Shown: positions 16,369 through 25,781, counted from the stretch's first letter. The stretch: DNA of 64,000 nucleotides from Rhizobiales bacterium UBA1912 (GCA_002337455.1 DDGC01000014.1:84251-148250), one strand, 5' to 3'. Made by a program: numbers and translations. Notes: a model not told the origin generated them from the letters alone.

Positions 16369-16414
16369 CGGGGAGTGATTCTGTTCATACCAATCGACGA
16401 CGGGGGTTCTGGCC

Positions 16415-17935
16415 ATGTCCGATGTAACGCTATCGAAGGCGGTGCGCTCCAACCTGCTGCACCTTCAGAACACAGCCAAGCTCATGGATGCCACCCAGGA
16501 GCGCCTGGCGACGGGCAAGAAGGTCAATTCGGCTCTCGACAACCCCACCAACTTCTTCACGGCCGCGTCCCTCAACGGACGCGCTGCGGACATCGGCACC
16601 CTGCTCGACGCCATGAGCAACGGCATCCGCACCATCGAGGCGGCCGATAACGGCCTGACCGCCATCACCAAGGCGATCGAGTCGATGCAATCGACACTGC
16701 GCCAGGCCCGGCAGGACAATTCTTTCAAGACCCAGAGCTATGCCGTCAATGTCGCTGACGCACCGGTTGGCACCGAAGTGCTCAACATCGCGGGCGGAGC
16801 TTTGGCTGACGGCACCGACTTTGACGTCGATCTCACAGCCGCGCAGTCTGAAATCCAGGCTGGCGCCTACACCGCCATCGATTTCACCAACGTTGGCGCC
16901 AATGACGGCCAAATCAGTTTCGACGTCGGCATCCATGGCGGCGCAGCGCAGACGATCACGGTCACCCACGCCGATGTGGTAACTGCGGGCGTGGCTGATC
17001 CCGCCGCCGTCACCGCCGATGAACTGGCCGGCATTCTCAACACCAAGCTCGACAATGCCGGAGTTGCCGCGACCGTGACCGTGGATGGCGGTGACCTGGT
17101 CTTTACCACCGACAACGCGGCGGGCACGAGCGGGGCCGACATCGAAATCTCCAACTTTGCCGTCGCAAATGGTGCCGCCGGTTCAGGCATCGCCGACGCA
17201 ACGGGCACCGACATCAACATCACAGCCCGTTCCGTCGACGCACTCGTCACCGCCATCAACGCCGATACCAACCTCACGGGCGCCGTCCGTGCGTCCAATG
17301 ACAACGGCAAGCTGCGCATCGAGAACCAGTCGACTAGCGCGCTGACGCTGACCGGGCTCACCAATGGTGAAATGACCGGCGGCATCGGCCAGTCCGAAAT
17401 CGAGGGCAACGACATTCGCGCCAGCCTTGCCCGTCAGTTCAACGAAACGCGCACTGAACTCGACCGGCTGTCCGAGGACGCGTCCTTCAACGGCGTCAAC
17501 CTGCTGCGCGGCGATCAGCTCAAGATCGTATTTAACGAATCCGGCACATCGAGCATCGAGATTCAGGCCAAAAATTCCAAGGGCGAGGCGCGCGCCATCA
17601 ACGTTGCCAACCTCGGCCTTCTCGAACTCTCCGCCGAAGATCTCGACCTTAACGACGATATCGACGCCCAGCTTGCAAACCTCCAGAACGCCCTCAACGA
17701 AGTGCGGGCACAGGCATCGGACCTCGGCTCGACGCTTTCGGTGGTTCAGAACCGCGAAGATTTCACCAAGCGCATGATCAATACGCTCGAAACCGGCGCG
17801 GCCAATCTGACCCTGGCCGATACCAATGAGGAAGGCGCCAATTTGCTGGCCCTGCAGACCCGCCAGCAGCTCTCCCAGACTGCCCTCAGCCTCGCCAGTC
17901 AGGCCGATCAGGCGGTTCTGCGCCTGTTTGGGTAA
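16415..17935 (+). CDS. Flagellin 1
   Basis: 506 residues, long for an alphaproteobacterial flagellin. The conserved N-terminal D0/D1 part (SKAVRSNLLHLQNTAKLMDA, then LATGKKVNSALDNPTNFFTA) covers about residues 1-110. The conserved C-terminal D1/D0 part (FTKRMINTLETGAANLTLAD, LLALQTRQQLSQTALSLASQ) covers about 415-506. The roughly 300-residue middle is Ala/Thr/Asp-rich and would be the surface-exposed D2/D3 region. A GGGGG-type ribosome-binding site precedes the ATG and a clear terminator follows. The paralogue at 18114 shares both ends but differs in the middle. Confidence 0.96.
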   Translation: MSDVTLSKAVRSNLLHLQNTAKLMDATQERLATGKKVNSALDNPTNFFTAASLNGRAADIGTLLDAMSNGIRTIEAADNGLTAITKAIESMQSTLRQARQDNSFKTQSYAVNVADAPVGTEVLNIAGGALADGTDFDVDLTAAQSEIQAGAYTAIDFTNVGANDGQISFDVGIHGGAAQTITVTHADVVTAGVADPAAVTADELAGILNTKLDNAGVAATVTVDGGDLVFTTDNAAGTSGADIEISNFAVANGAAGSGIADATGTDINITARSVDALVTAINADTNLTGAVRASNDNGKLRIENQSTSALTLTGLTNGEMTGGIGQSEIEGNDIRASLARQFNETRTELDRLSEDASFNGVNLLRGDQLKIVFNESGTSSIEIQAKNSKGEARAINVANLGLLELSAEDLDLNDDIDAQLANLQNALNEVRAQASDLGSTLSVVQNREDFTKRMINTLETGAANLTLADTNEEGANLLALQTRQQLSQTALSLASQADQAVLRLFG

Positions 17936-17962
17936 AGCCGCAGGAAAAAAGCGACGGAACAA

Positions 17963-17986
17963 GGCGGGCTTCGGTCCGCCTTTTTT
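17963..17986 (+). terminator. Terminator after flagellin 1
   Basis: GGCGG(G) pairs with CCGCC across a CTTCGGT loop and is followed by TTTTTT. It lies 27 bp after the stop codon and separates the two flagellin genes into independent units. Confidence 0.85.
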
Positions 17987-18018
17987 GTTGCGAGATATTT
18001 CTGATCAGCGGAAACGCT

Positions 18019-18033
18019 TTAACCGTTCCTTAG
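18019..18033. promoter_or_regulatory. CtrA-like box upstream of flagellin 2
   Basis: TTAACCGTTCCTTAG is TTAA-N7-TTAG, one base from consensus, 80 bp before the flagellin 2 ATG. The gap otherwise holds the flagellin 1 terminator and an AAGGGGAT ribosome-binding site just before the ATG. Confidence 0.4.
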
Positions 18034-18113
18034 AAGATAATCGCACAGTGTCGGGCCAGCCGTCTCAGGAAGAGGCGCTATGAAATTGCATAAATCCTAG
18101 AAGGGGATTTCTA

Positions 18114-19664
18114 ATGTCTGATGTAACGCTCTCGAAGGCGGTTCGCTCGAACCTGCTCTCCCTCCAGAACACTGCCGAGATGATGTCGGCAACTCAGACC
18201 AAGCTTGCCACGGGCAAGAAGGTCAATTCGGCCCTGGACAACCCGACCAACTTCTTCACGGCTTCCTCGCTCAACAGCCGCGCTGGTGACATGAATTCGC
18301 TTCTGGACTCCATGGCCAATGGTATCCAGACCCTTGAAGCCGCCGACAATGGTCTCTCCTCGATCACCAAGACGCTCGAGTCGATGCAGTCCACCCTGCG
18401 TCAGGCCCGTCAGGACAAATCGTTCGAGACAGCGTCCTACACGCTCGACGACACGCTCACTTCGGGCGACATTTCGTTCTCCGGCGGTGCCGTTGGCGAT
18501 ACCGCTGTCGACGTGGCCCTGACCGAGTCCTTTGGTGTTTCGACCGGTGCCGGCTTTGCTGCCCTCGACTTCGATAGCGCGGCTGACGACAGCTATGCTG
18601 GCTCGCTCAGCTTTGACGTTGAAATCAACGGCAGCGGCACCCCCAGCAGCGTGGCAATCACCGCAACCGACGCTGACACCCTCTCGATTTCGATCGATGG
18701 CGGCACAGCGGTTGAAGTCGATGTCGCTGACGTCGAAGCTGTTACGGTCGATGAACTCGCCTCTGTCCTTAATGCCGGCTTCGACGCCGAAGGCATTGCA
18801 ATCAACGCAGCGACCGACGGTGGTGAGCTGGTGCTGACCGGCGAAACCGGCGCTGACACGGCAGATGCCGCGGTTACCGTCAGCGCCGTTGCCGAAACGT
18901 TTGCTGGTGCAAGTGACTCCGGTCTCGGCGCTGCGGCTGACAGCGTCACCGCCGGTGTGGCCAAATCTGTTGACGCTCTTGTTTCCGAGATCAACAATAA
19001 CGCGTCGCTTGAGGGAGCAATTCGCGCCTCCAACGACAATGGCAAGCTCCGCATCGAGAACCAGTCCACTCAGGAACTTGACGTGGACGGTGTTTCTTCG
19101 AGCGGCGCTGTCGACGGTGCCTCTACCGGCGCCAACACGATTGAAGGCAACTCCGTCCGTGCCGGCCTGGCTGACCAGTTCAACGAACTGCGCGACCAGC
19201 TCGACAAGATCGCCGACGACGCTTCGTTCAACGGTATCAACCTTCTGCGTGGCGACAACCTGCAGATCACGTTCAACGAAACCGGCACTTCGGAAATCAA
19301 CATTCAGACCGAAGGTGGGGCAACGATCAACTCCCAGAACCTGGGTGTTCCGACCACGCTCGAAGCGTCTGATCTCGACAGCGACACCAACATCGACAGC
19401 GTTCTGGCCGATGTGAAGTCCGCAATCAACGAAGTCCGGGCCCAGTCCTCGTCCTTCGGTTCGAACCTGTCGGTCGTCGAAAACCGTCAGGATTTCACCA
19501 AGAACATGATCAACACGCTGGAAACCGGCGCGTCCAACCTCACCCTGGCCGATGCCAATGAGGAAGCCGCCAACCTTCTGGCCCTGCAGACCCGTCAGCA
19601 GCTGTCCTCGACCGCTCTGTCCATGGCTTCGCAGGCCGATCAGGCCGTCCTGCGTCTGTTCTAA
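18114..19664 (+). CDS. Flagellin 2
   Basis: 516 residues. The N-terminus (SDVTLSKAVRSNLLSLQNTA) and C-terminus (ENRQDFTKNMINTLETGASN, then QTRQQLSSTALSMASQADQA) are nearly the same as in flagellin 1, showing recent duplication or homogenisation. The central Asp/Ala/Thr/Ser-rich part (about residues 120-390) is divergent, and the two filament proteins are expected to differ in surface properties. Its synonymous positions use more T-ending codons (GCT, GTT, GGT) than neighbouring genes, consistent with high expression. A strong terminator follows and flbT lies 119 bp downstream. Confidence 0.96.
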   Translation: MSDVTLSKAVRSNLLSLQNTAEMMSATQTKLATGKKVNSALDNPTNFFTASSLNSRAGDMNSLLDSMANGIQTLEAADNGLSSITKTLESMQSTLRQARQDKSFETASYTLDDTLTSGDISFSGGAVGDTAVDVALTESFGVSTGAGFAALDFDSAADDSYAGSLSFDVEINGSGTPSSVAITATDADTLSISIDGGTAVEVDVADVEAVTVDELASVLNAGFDAEGIAINAATDGGELVLTGETGADTADAAVTVSAVAETFAGASDSGLGAAADSVTAGVAKSVDALVSEINNNASLEGAIRASNDNGKLRIENQSTQELDVDGVSSSGAVDGASTGANTIEGNSVRAGLADQFNELRDQLDKIADDASFNGINLLRGDNLQITFNETGTSEINIQTEGGATINSQNLGVPTTLEASDLDSDTNIDSVLADVKSAINEVRAQSSSFGSNLSVVENRQDFTKNMINTLETGASNLTLADANEEAANLLALQTRQQLSSTALSMASQADQAVLRLF

Positions 19665-19704
19665 AAATCGAACGCTCCCAGAACGGGAGTACGTATTGCG
19701 GAAA

Positions 19705-19735
19705 GGGCGGGCCAGAACGGCCCGCCCTTTTCTTT
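19705..19735 (+). terminator. Terminator after flagellin 2
   Basis: GGGCGGGCC (19705-19713) pairs perfectly with GGCCCGCCC (19719-19727) over a 5-nt loop and is followed by TTTTCTTTT. Confidence 0.9.
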
Positions 19736-19783
19736 TGGCCCACCGGTCGCCATAATCCACTCAAATTGAACGGGGTACGAATC

Positions 19784-20227
19784 ATGGCGCTTAAGGTCGA
19801 GTTGAAACCTGGCGAAAAACTGATTGTTGGCAGTTGTGTAATCACCAATTCCGACCAGCGCACCCGCCTGTTTATCGAGGGCAAGGCCCCTATCCTCCGC
19901 GAAAAGGACATCCTGTCCGCGGCGACAGCCGACACGCCCGCCAAGGCCATCTATCTGGCCATCCAGATCATGTATGTGGAAGGCAATGTGGACAAACTGA
20001 CTAAAAGCTATTTCGAGCTGATCAATGAAATGGTCCGCGCTGCACCGTCCACTTTGCCGTATGTGGACGGTATAAATAATGAGATATTAACCGGCGATCT
20101 CTACAAAGCTCTCAGGGCCGCTAAAAAGCTTATCGAATACGAAGGGGAGTTGCTGGCAAATGCAACATCAGGGGGCACTCGCATATCAGAGGACCGCACA
20201 ACAGACGGCGAGTCCCAGAGATCTTGA
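19784..20227 (+). CDS. flbT: Flagellin mRNA regulator FlbT
   Basis: 147 residues. FlbT binds flagellin mRNA leaders and, in Caulobacter, stops flagellin translation until the hook is complete. The family core ALKVELKPGEKLIVGSCVIT, the DILSAATADTPAKAIYLAIQ region and YVEGNVDKL are all present. The ATG at 19784 starts the protein at this conserved strand, with ACGGGGT upstream; the ATG at 19766 adds only six residues. The gene overlaps flaF by 68 bp in another frame. It lies directly behind the flagellin genes it would regulate. Confidence 0.95.
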   Translation: MALKVELKPGEKLIVGSCVITNSDQRTRLFIEGKAPILREKDILSAATADTPAKAIYLAIQIMYVEGNVDKLTKSYFELINEMVRAAPSTLPYVDGINNEILTGDLYKALRAAKKLIEYEGELLANATSGGTRISEDRTTDGESQRS

Positions 20228-20528
20228 GGCCAACCTGCTTGCCCGCCTCGCTTCCCGCCTGCAAAATATTCGCGACACCTGGCCCGAGCATTACGATCAG
20301 CTCGAGGAAACGCTGAACAAGAACCGCAAGGTCTGGTCCATCTTCGTTCAGGCCGTGACCAAGGACGACAGCCCCCTCCCCGACCCCATCCGCCAGAACA
20401 TCGCCAATCTGGGGATTTTCGTCATGGGTCAGACCTACGAGTTGCTCGCTGGCGCCGAACCGGCCAAGCTCGATGCGCTCATCAACATCAATCGCCAGAT
20501 TTCGGCCGGCCTGCGCAGCAAAGGCTGA
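20160..20528 (+). CDS. flaF: Flagellar biosynthesis regulator FlaF
   Basis: 122 residues. FlaF acts with, and opposite to, FlbT in flagellin synthesis and secretion. The family segments AYQRTAQQTASPRDLEANLL and LNKNRKVWSIFVQAVTKDDS followed by LPDPIRQNIANLGIFV are clear. The ATG lies inside flbT, 68 bp before its end, with AGGGGAG 10 nt upstream, so initiation is likely coupled. A bidirectional terminator separates it from flgL, which converges from the right. Confidence 0.94.
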   Translation: MQHQGALAYQRTAQQTASPRDLEANLLARLASRLQNIRDTWPEHYDQLEETLNKNRKVWSIFVQAVTKDDSPLPDPIRQNIANLGIFVMGQTYELLAGAEPAKLDALININRQISAGLRSKG

Positions 20529-20555
20529 CCCAACCGCCACCGCCAATACGAAAAA

Positions 20556-20584
20556 GCCCCGGTCGATGCCGGGGCTTTGCTTTT
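20556..20584. terminator. Bidirectional terminator between flaF and flgL
   Basis: GCCCCGG and CCGGGGC form a 7-bp stem with a TCGATG loop. It is preceded by AAAAA and followed by TTTGCTTTT, so it can work for both convergent transcripts. Confidence 0.8.
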
Positions 20585-20605
20585 GCGGCGTCCGGGATGG
20601 TGCGC

Positions 20606-22072
20606 TTAAAGGTAGTTCACCAGCGAGAGCTGGCTGGCCATCGCAGTTGCCTGATAGCTGGCCTGAAGCTGGGTCTGCAGCGTCAGCAGCATCATGGCCA
20701 CTTCCTCGCGCGGTGCCGAGGAGATTTCAGCCAGCATCGTCTCAAGCTGCGCCCCATATTGGGAGTGGCGCTCCTTGACGGTATTGACCGTCGAAGCGGC
20801 GATCCCCAGTTCCATCGTGATGACCTCGATGGCCCCGGTCTGGGCATTGTTGTCTTCCGACAGCCGCGAGCGCTGGATGGCCACCATGGCGTCGTAACGC
20901 CCGGCATTTTCGTCGTCGAGCGGCGAGAGGTCGGACACCGAAAACACCGCCAGCCCCTTGATGAGTTCGACAAACCCTTTCTCATTGGCCTGCACGCCAT
21001 ACTGGGTCTTGGTGTTCTCGTCGATATTGGCCGAAACGGTCTGGCGCGGATTGGCGCTGTCCTGCCCGCGATACCACGCGGTCGCTGCGGGGTCCTGCGC
21101 CTCGCCCATGCCGTTAAAGAAGTCATCGGCCGCCGCATAGGTCGAGGACGAGCGCAGATCGGTCTTGGTCAGCGTTTCGAGCTTGCTGGCAATGGCGGCG
21201 TCGAGATTGGCGGCAGTTTCATCGGCATCGGCGCCTATGGCAAACCCGCCCTCGGGCACCGGATCGGTGTCGGTGGCCGTGAAGGTGAAATATTGGACCG
21301 TATCGCGGTCATGAGGGAAGGTGATGCCTATGGTCACCGTATCCCCCGCTGCCGGCACGCCGCCCGCGGTGATCGACGCCGTTTGCTCGGCGTCGGGAAA
21401 CAGCGGATCGACCGGCCCCGACGTCGCGGTAATCGCCGCTCCCGTCGTGGTCACCGAAGCGATCTTGAAGCCGTATTCGTGGTCGCCATCCTCGGTCAGG
21501 GTGATCGTATCGGTGGCCAGCGCCTGATCGATACGGCCCGAATTGCCCGCCACGGTGCCCATATCTTCTTCGTTGCGGTTCTGGGTGAAGCGCACAAAGC
21601 CGTTCGGGCCGTTCATCATCTCGTCAAAGCTCGCCACCGGCTTGGTGTCGGATTTGTTGCCCCCGAAAATGAACTGCCCGGTGATATCGGTGTTGAGGAC
21701 GTCAATGACTTCCTTGAGCAGATTGGTGGCCTGATTGCGGGCATTGGTGAGGTTGATGCCGTCGGTGCCATAGGCGTTGGGCACGGCCAGTGCCCGGGCG
21801 GACCCTTCGATCTCGTCCAGCCGTTCCAGGCCGTTGGTGTAAAAGCTCAGCCGGTTTTCGACGGTCAGGATATTGGCCTGATAGCCCTCGATACGCGACA
21901 GCCGGTTACGCAGATTGATATCGTGGACCCGGTCGCTGCCCATCTCGGCCAGCGTGTTGTACTTGTTGCCTGTCGCCAGCTGCATCTCGAGGTTTTCGAA
22001 CTGCTTGGTCATCCTGGAGATGGCCGTAAGCGTCGACGACACGGGATAGAGCGATTTGTTGATGATCGTCAT
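20606..22072 (-). CDS. flgL: Hook-filament junction protein FlgL (HAP3)
   Basis: 488 residues, longer than enteric FlgL (about 315), with extra sequence in the middle. The N-terminal segment LTAISRMTKQFENLEMQLAT plus the NRLSRIEGYQANI region, and the C-terminal LLTLQTQLQASYQATAMASQ and LSLVNYL, follow the flagellin-superfamily plan used by FlgL. FlgL forms the junction between hook and filament together with FlgK. It lies 6 bp after flgK, with GAGG before the ATG, and is the last gene of this unit. Confidence 0.9.
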   Translation of the reverse strand: MTIINKSLYPVSSTLTAISRMTKQFENLEMQLATGNKYNTLAEMGSDRVHDINLRNRLSRIEGYQANILTVENRLSFYTNGLERLDEIEGSARALAVPNAYGTDGINLTNARNQATNLLKEVIDVLNTDITGQFIFGGNKSDTKPVASFDEMMNGPNGFVRFTQNRNEEDMGTVAGNSGRIDQALATDTITLTEDGDHEYGFKIASVTTTGAAITATSGPVDPLFPDAEQTASITAGGVPAAGDTVTIGITFPHDRDTVQYFTFTATDTDPVPEGGFAIGADADETAANLDAAIASKLETLTKTDLRSSSTYAAADDFFNGMGEAQDPAATAWYRGQDSANPRQTVSANIDENTKTQYGVQANEKGFVELIKGLAVFSVSDLSPLDDENAGRYDAMVAIQRSRLSEDNNAQTGAIEVITMELGIAASTVNTVKERHSQYGAQLETMLAEISSAPREEVAMMLLTLQTQLQASYQATAMASQLSLVNYL

Positions 22073-22078
22073 GAGACC

Positions 22079-23908
22079 TCACATAGCCAGCAGAGCATCG
22101 ATCAGCTCCTGGACCGTCGAAACCACGCGCGCACTTGCCGAATAGGCGTTCTGTAGCTGCATCAGACGCGCCATTTCCTCGTCCACCGTCACGCCGTATT
22201 CGGCCCCCATGCGGGTGGTGATCGATTGCAGCGTGTAGCTGACGGCTGAACTTTCCGACTGGGCCTTGGAAACCACATTGCCCTGATGATTGATCATCTG
22301 GCCGATAAGGTCGGTAACCTTGCCCGAGAGCCGCACGCCGCCATCGGTCAGCGCTGTCATCTTGTCGGAGACAAATTCCATCGATTTGAGATTATCGAGC
22401 AGGAACTGCGGCCGCGTCGCATCGCCCAGCGACACGCCGCTCGCATATTGCACGAGTTGAGCCGGATCGGAGATCAGCGCGGTGTTGATGGAAATGCGCC
22501 CTGCAAAACCCAGCTTCTGGCCACTGCCGTCCAGCGAATTGGTGAAGGACTGGTCGCGGCTGTCGACGAACAGATTGAGCGCCCCCGTACCGTCCTGCGT
22601 ACCCGTCACGCTGATCTGCGAGGACATGGCGCGCATGTCGGCGCTGTCGATGGACAGAACACCCCCGGCGCTGCCGATAACCGCCGTTCCCGGCAGCTCG
22701 GCCGCCAGCGCCGCAGCAATCGCCCCCGCCGGATCGCCACCCGAAATGTCGACCCCGATGACCCGTTCACCCTTGGCGTTGGGCGAGGCCAGCGGCAGAT
22801 TGGCCGCATCGCCCATCGCAACGACGCGGATCGAACGGTCGGTCGTGCCGTCATTATAGGTCAAGGCAAGCGAATTGCCCGCCTGCATGCCCGAAAGGTC
22901 GAGCTCGTAGAGATCGGGCGTCAGCTCGTCGGGTTCGGCCGTCGTATTGACCGTGTTCATCGCCTGGGCGAGACCTGCAGCGACCTCGTCGAGCTGGTCC
23001 TGCATGTTGACCAGCGTCGTGTCGCGCAGCTCCAGAAGCCCCGCTATGCGGCCCGAGGACAGCAGCTCCTGGCCGGCCAGATCGACTTCCAGCCCCGATG
23101 GGGTGCGCAGGGTCAACTGCCCCACCCCGTTCTTGGCTGGATCGGAGTCGAACAGCGAGCTTGAATTGAGCCCGCCACCCGAGCGGAACCCGAACTGGGA
23201 GGCCTCGACGTCGAGAATACCGACACCGCTCTCGGTCATCAGCGCCACAGTGCCGTCCGTGCGGTAAGTGGCCCGCACGTCGACAAGTTCGGAAATCGAG
23301 GCGACCAGCCGGTCGCGCTCGTCCATGAGCGAGAGCCGCGCCTGTTGGTCCTGCGAAATGTCGAGGATGCGCACGTTGATGTCGGCCAGCGCCGTCAGTT
23401 GCCGGTTGAGCTCGGACACCCCGTTGGAAATCTGCTGCTCGGCCTCAACGCGCATCTGCTGCACGGCGCCGGTCAGGGTGTTGAGCTGTTCGACAAGCTG
23501 CTGGGCCGTATTGAGCACTCCGGCCCGTGTCGTCACGTCATTGGGGTTGGTAACCAGCGCCTGCAGCGCGTTCTCGAACCCCGCATAAAGCGTATCGAGC
23601 GAGTTCGCATCGCCCGGCTTACCCAGATGCATCTGCAGGCGATCGAGGAAATTGGTGCGCACATCGTGATAGCTGGCCGACGAGACCGCCACCAGATGCT
23701 GCTTTTCCAGCGCCTCGTTGAAGGCCCGGCTCAGGGTCGAGGCGCGAACCTGCGCGCTCGTCCCGTAGGCGGTTTCCTCGATGACGATGGACTGCCGGTG
23801 ATAGCCCGGCGTGCCCTGATTGGCGATATTGCGCGAAACGACATCGATCCCGCGCTGGCTGGCATTCATGCCGCCCAGTGCATTCGATAGCGTCGAACTC
23901 AATCCCAT
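22079..23908 (-). CDS. flgK: Flagellar hook-associated protein FlgK (HAP1)
   Basis: 609 residues. The N-terminal rod/hook motif (GIDVVSRNIANQGTPGYHRQ) and long coiled-coil region of D1 are followed by a variable centre. The C-terminal signature is LMQLQNAYSASARVVSTVQE followed by LIDALLAM, an export and polymerisation helix. FlgK is the first junction protein between hook and filament. GGGAG lies 9 nt before the ATG. The gene is separated from flgE by a 117-bp imperfect palindrome rather than by a recognisable promoter. Confidence 0.95.
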   Translation of the reverse strand: MGLSSTLSNALGGMNASQRGIDVVSRNIANQGTPGYHRQSIVIEETAYGTSAQVRASTLSRAFNEALEKQHLVAVSSASYHDVRTNFLDRLQMHLGKPGDANSLDTLYAGFENALQALVTNPNDVTTRAGVLNTAQQLVEQLNTLTGAVQQMRVEAEQQISNGVSELNRQLTALADINVRILDISQDQQARLSLMDERDRLVASISELVDVRATYRTDGTVALMTESGVGILDVEASQFGFRSGGGLNSSSLFDSDPAKNGVGQLTLRTPSGLEVDLAGQELLSSGRIAGLLELRDTTLVNMQDQLDEVAAGLAQAMNTVNTTAEPDELTPDLYELDLSGMQAGNSLALTYNDGTTDRSIRVVAMGDAANLPLASPNAKGERVIGVDISGGDPAGAIAAALAAELPGTAVIGSAGGVLSIDSADMRAMSSQISVTGTQDGTGALNLFVDSRDQSFTNSLDGSGQKLGFAGRISINTALISDPAQLVQYASGVSLGDATRPQFLLDNLKSMEFVSDKMTALTDGGVRLSGKVTDLIGQMINHQGNVVSKAQSESSAVSYTLQSITTRMGAEYGVTVDEEMARLMQLQNAYSASARVVSTVQELIDALLAM

Positions 23909-23948
23909 CGCCTAAACTCCCGTTTCTCTTCGAACCCGCAGTGAAAAA

Positions 23949-24065
23949 GGCCGGTTAAGGTAGAGCGAGAAAGGTGGCTTTCGAGAACCGGAGCGGAGCG
24001 TACATTGAGGTACGTGAGCACCGGAAGCGCAGAAAGCCGCCATTCGCAGCCCGCCTTCACCGGCC
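23949..24065. repeat. 117-bp nested imperfect palindrome between flgE and flgK
   Basis: Three nested arm pairs share one centre near 24007. They are GGCCGGTTAAGG (23949-23960) with CCTTCACCGGCC (24054-24065), GAAAGGTGGCTTTC (23969-23982) with GAAAGCCGCCATTC (24032-24045), and CGTAC (23999-24003) with GTACG (24010-24014). As RNA it would fold into one long hairpin between the flgE and flgK cistrons. It fills most of the 166-bp gap, and no ribosome-binding site or frame uses it. Confidence 0.85.
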
Positions 24066-24074
24066 GGGCAATGA

Positions 24075-25694
24075 CTAGCGGATCATATTCAATGCTTCCT
24101 GCAGCATCTCATCCGCCGTCGAAACGATGCGGGTGCCTGCCGAATAAGCCTGCTGGGTCACGATCAGCTTGGTGAACTCTTCCGAGATATCGGTGTTCGA
24201 CGATTCCAGCGCGCCGCCGGTGATGCCGCCATCGGTGGAAAGGATCGCCTCGCCAGACGCCGCCGTCGCCGAATAGATGCCGCCATCGAGCCGCTTCAAT
24301 TGGTTCTCGGCGTTAAAATTGGCCGTCACCAGCTGGAAGATTTCGATCTGCTCGCCATTCGAATAGGTAGCGACCACGCGGCCATTGTCATTGATGGCGA
24401 CCGACATGAACGAACCGGCGGGATAGCCGTTCTGGTTCAGCGTCGAGACCGCTGCGCGACCGTTGGCATTATCGAACTGGGTCAGCCCGCCAGCGCCGAG
24501 ATCGATTTCGACATCGCCAACCACGGTGCCGTTGATCGTCAGGTTCGGAAGGTTCAATCGCAACGGCTCGGACAGCGAAACCGATGCCCCGCCCTGTGTC
24601 TGGAGCACGCCGTCCTCGAAGGTGAATTCAGCGTCGGGAACCTCGGACCAGGCCTGGGGCTCGCTGTTGCTCATATAGTAGAGCTGCCAGGTGTCGGGCT
24701 CGTTGGAAAGCTTGCCCCAGCGCATCTGCACGTTCACCGACGCGCCATTGGGCGCATAGACGGTGATCGCGCCACCCTCGACCGAGCGCCCGACAAAGTC
24801 GGCGCCCACTTCAGGCGCATCGGGAACCGGCTGCGAGGCGACGCCCGCGATAACGCCGGCACCGCCGATGACCATGTCATGATTGGTGTTTTCTGCAGTG
24901 ATCTGCAGCCGCCCCTCGGAATCCAGCGACGCCGTTGCGCCGGGAACCGATCCGTTCACCCAGTCGATGAGGTCCTGAACCGTGGCGCCGTCTACGCCCT
25001 CGACGAACGTCTCGGTGGCCCCGCCGCCGACCGTGATCGTGAAATCGTCGCCAGCAGTCCAGCCCAGGCCGGGTGCAGCGCCCTGAAGCGTCTCGGTGCC
25101 GTCCATATCGTCGGCCGTCGACAGCGTCGTGGCAAAATCTGCAGCAAGACCGACCGCCGGAGTATCGGGAAGGTTGACTTCGTAAACGATACGCTGGGTC
25201 GACTTGGCCGGGATCAGACCGTTGGAAACCCTCACCATCTCGGGCACCGAACCCGCCACGTTGCCGGTCGTCGCATCGATAGGCACGCCCTTGAGGAAAT
25301 AGCCCGCGCCGTTGCGCAGATAGCCCTCGCGATCCATCTCGAAATCGCCGCGACGGGTATAATAGCTCGCATCGCCGAAGACCGAACTGCCGTCCGAGGT
25401 GCCGGTCTTTTCGGCCACGACGAAAAAGCCCGAACCGTTCAGCGCAACATGGGTGCCGGTCGAGGAGGTGATGATGTCGCCGCGCACATCATTGGTCGAG
25501 CGCGAATAGCCGAGCACAGCGCCGGGCTTCTGCCGCCCCACAGCAGCGTCGGGGATCAGGTCGATAAAGCCCGTCTCCATGCGCTTGTAGCCAGTGGTCT
25601 GCGAGTTGGCGATGTTGCCCGAAATGTTCTCGAGCGCGAACGACTGCGCCGCCATGCCCGTAACGGCTGTCGACAATGCCCCATAGATACCCAT
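24075..25694 (-). CDS. flgE: Flagellar hook protein FlgE
   Basis: 539 residues. The N-terminus (MGIYGALSTAVTGMAAQSFA, then NISGNIANSQTTGYKR) is the hook/rod motif. The interior contains GSGFFVVAEKTGTSDG, and the C-terminus LESSNTDISEEFTKLIVTQQ followed by AYSAGTRIVSTADEMLQ is characteristic of FlgE. The ATG at 25694 is preferred over one 48 bp upstream because the family starts here. A sigma-54 promoter lies about 90 bp upstream on the minus strand. The hook protein, about 100 residues longer than enteric FlgE, has extra sequence in its variable outer domains. Confidence 0.95.
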   Translation of the reverse strand: MGIYGALSTAVTGMAAQSFALENISGNIANSQTTGYKRMETGFIDLIPDAAVGRQKPGAVLGYSRSTNDVRGDIITSSTGTHVALNGSGFFVVAEKTGTSDGSSVFGDASYYTRRGDFEMDREGYLRNGAGYFLKGVPIDATTGNVAGSVPEMVRVSNGLIPAKSTQRIVYEVNLPDTPAVGLAADFATTLSTADDMDGTETLQGAAPGLGWTAGDDFTITVGGGATETFVEGVDGATVQDLIDWVNGSVPGATASLDSEGRLQITAENTNHDMVIGGAGVIAGVASQPVPDAPEVGADFVGRSVEGGAITVYAPNGASVNVQMRWGKLSNEPDTWQLYYMSNSEPQAWSEVPDAEFTFEDGVLQTQGGASVSLSEPLRLNLPNLTINGTVVGDVEIDLGAGGLTQFDNANGRAAVSTLNQNGYPAGSFMSVAINDNGRVVATYSNGEQIEIFQLVTANFNAENQLKRLDGGIYSATAASGEAILSTDGGITGGALESSNTDISEEFTKLIVTQQAYSAGTRIVSTADEMLQEALNMIR

Positions 25695-25781
25695 TTTACT
25701 CTCCGTCGTACCAGCAACCCAATCGGGATCGCGACAGCCCAAACATCTGCACGCCGAGCACGCGCATTCGGGAGAGGTGAT

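Noticed and set aside
16320..16370. Sigma-54 promoter upstream of flagellin 1 (TTGGCGC near 16335)
   Set aside because: With 10-nt spacing the -12 element would be TA instead of GC, so it fails the key requirement.
18111..19760. 549-codon minus-strand frame opposite flagellin 2
   Set aside because: It mirrors the flagellin codons. The plus strand has clear flagellin ends, a ribosome-binding site and a terminator.
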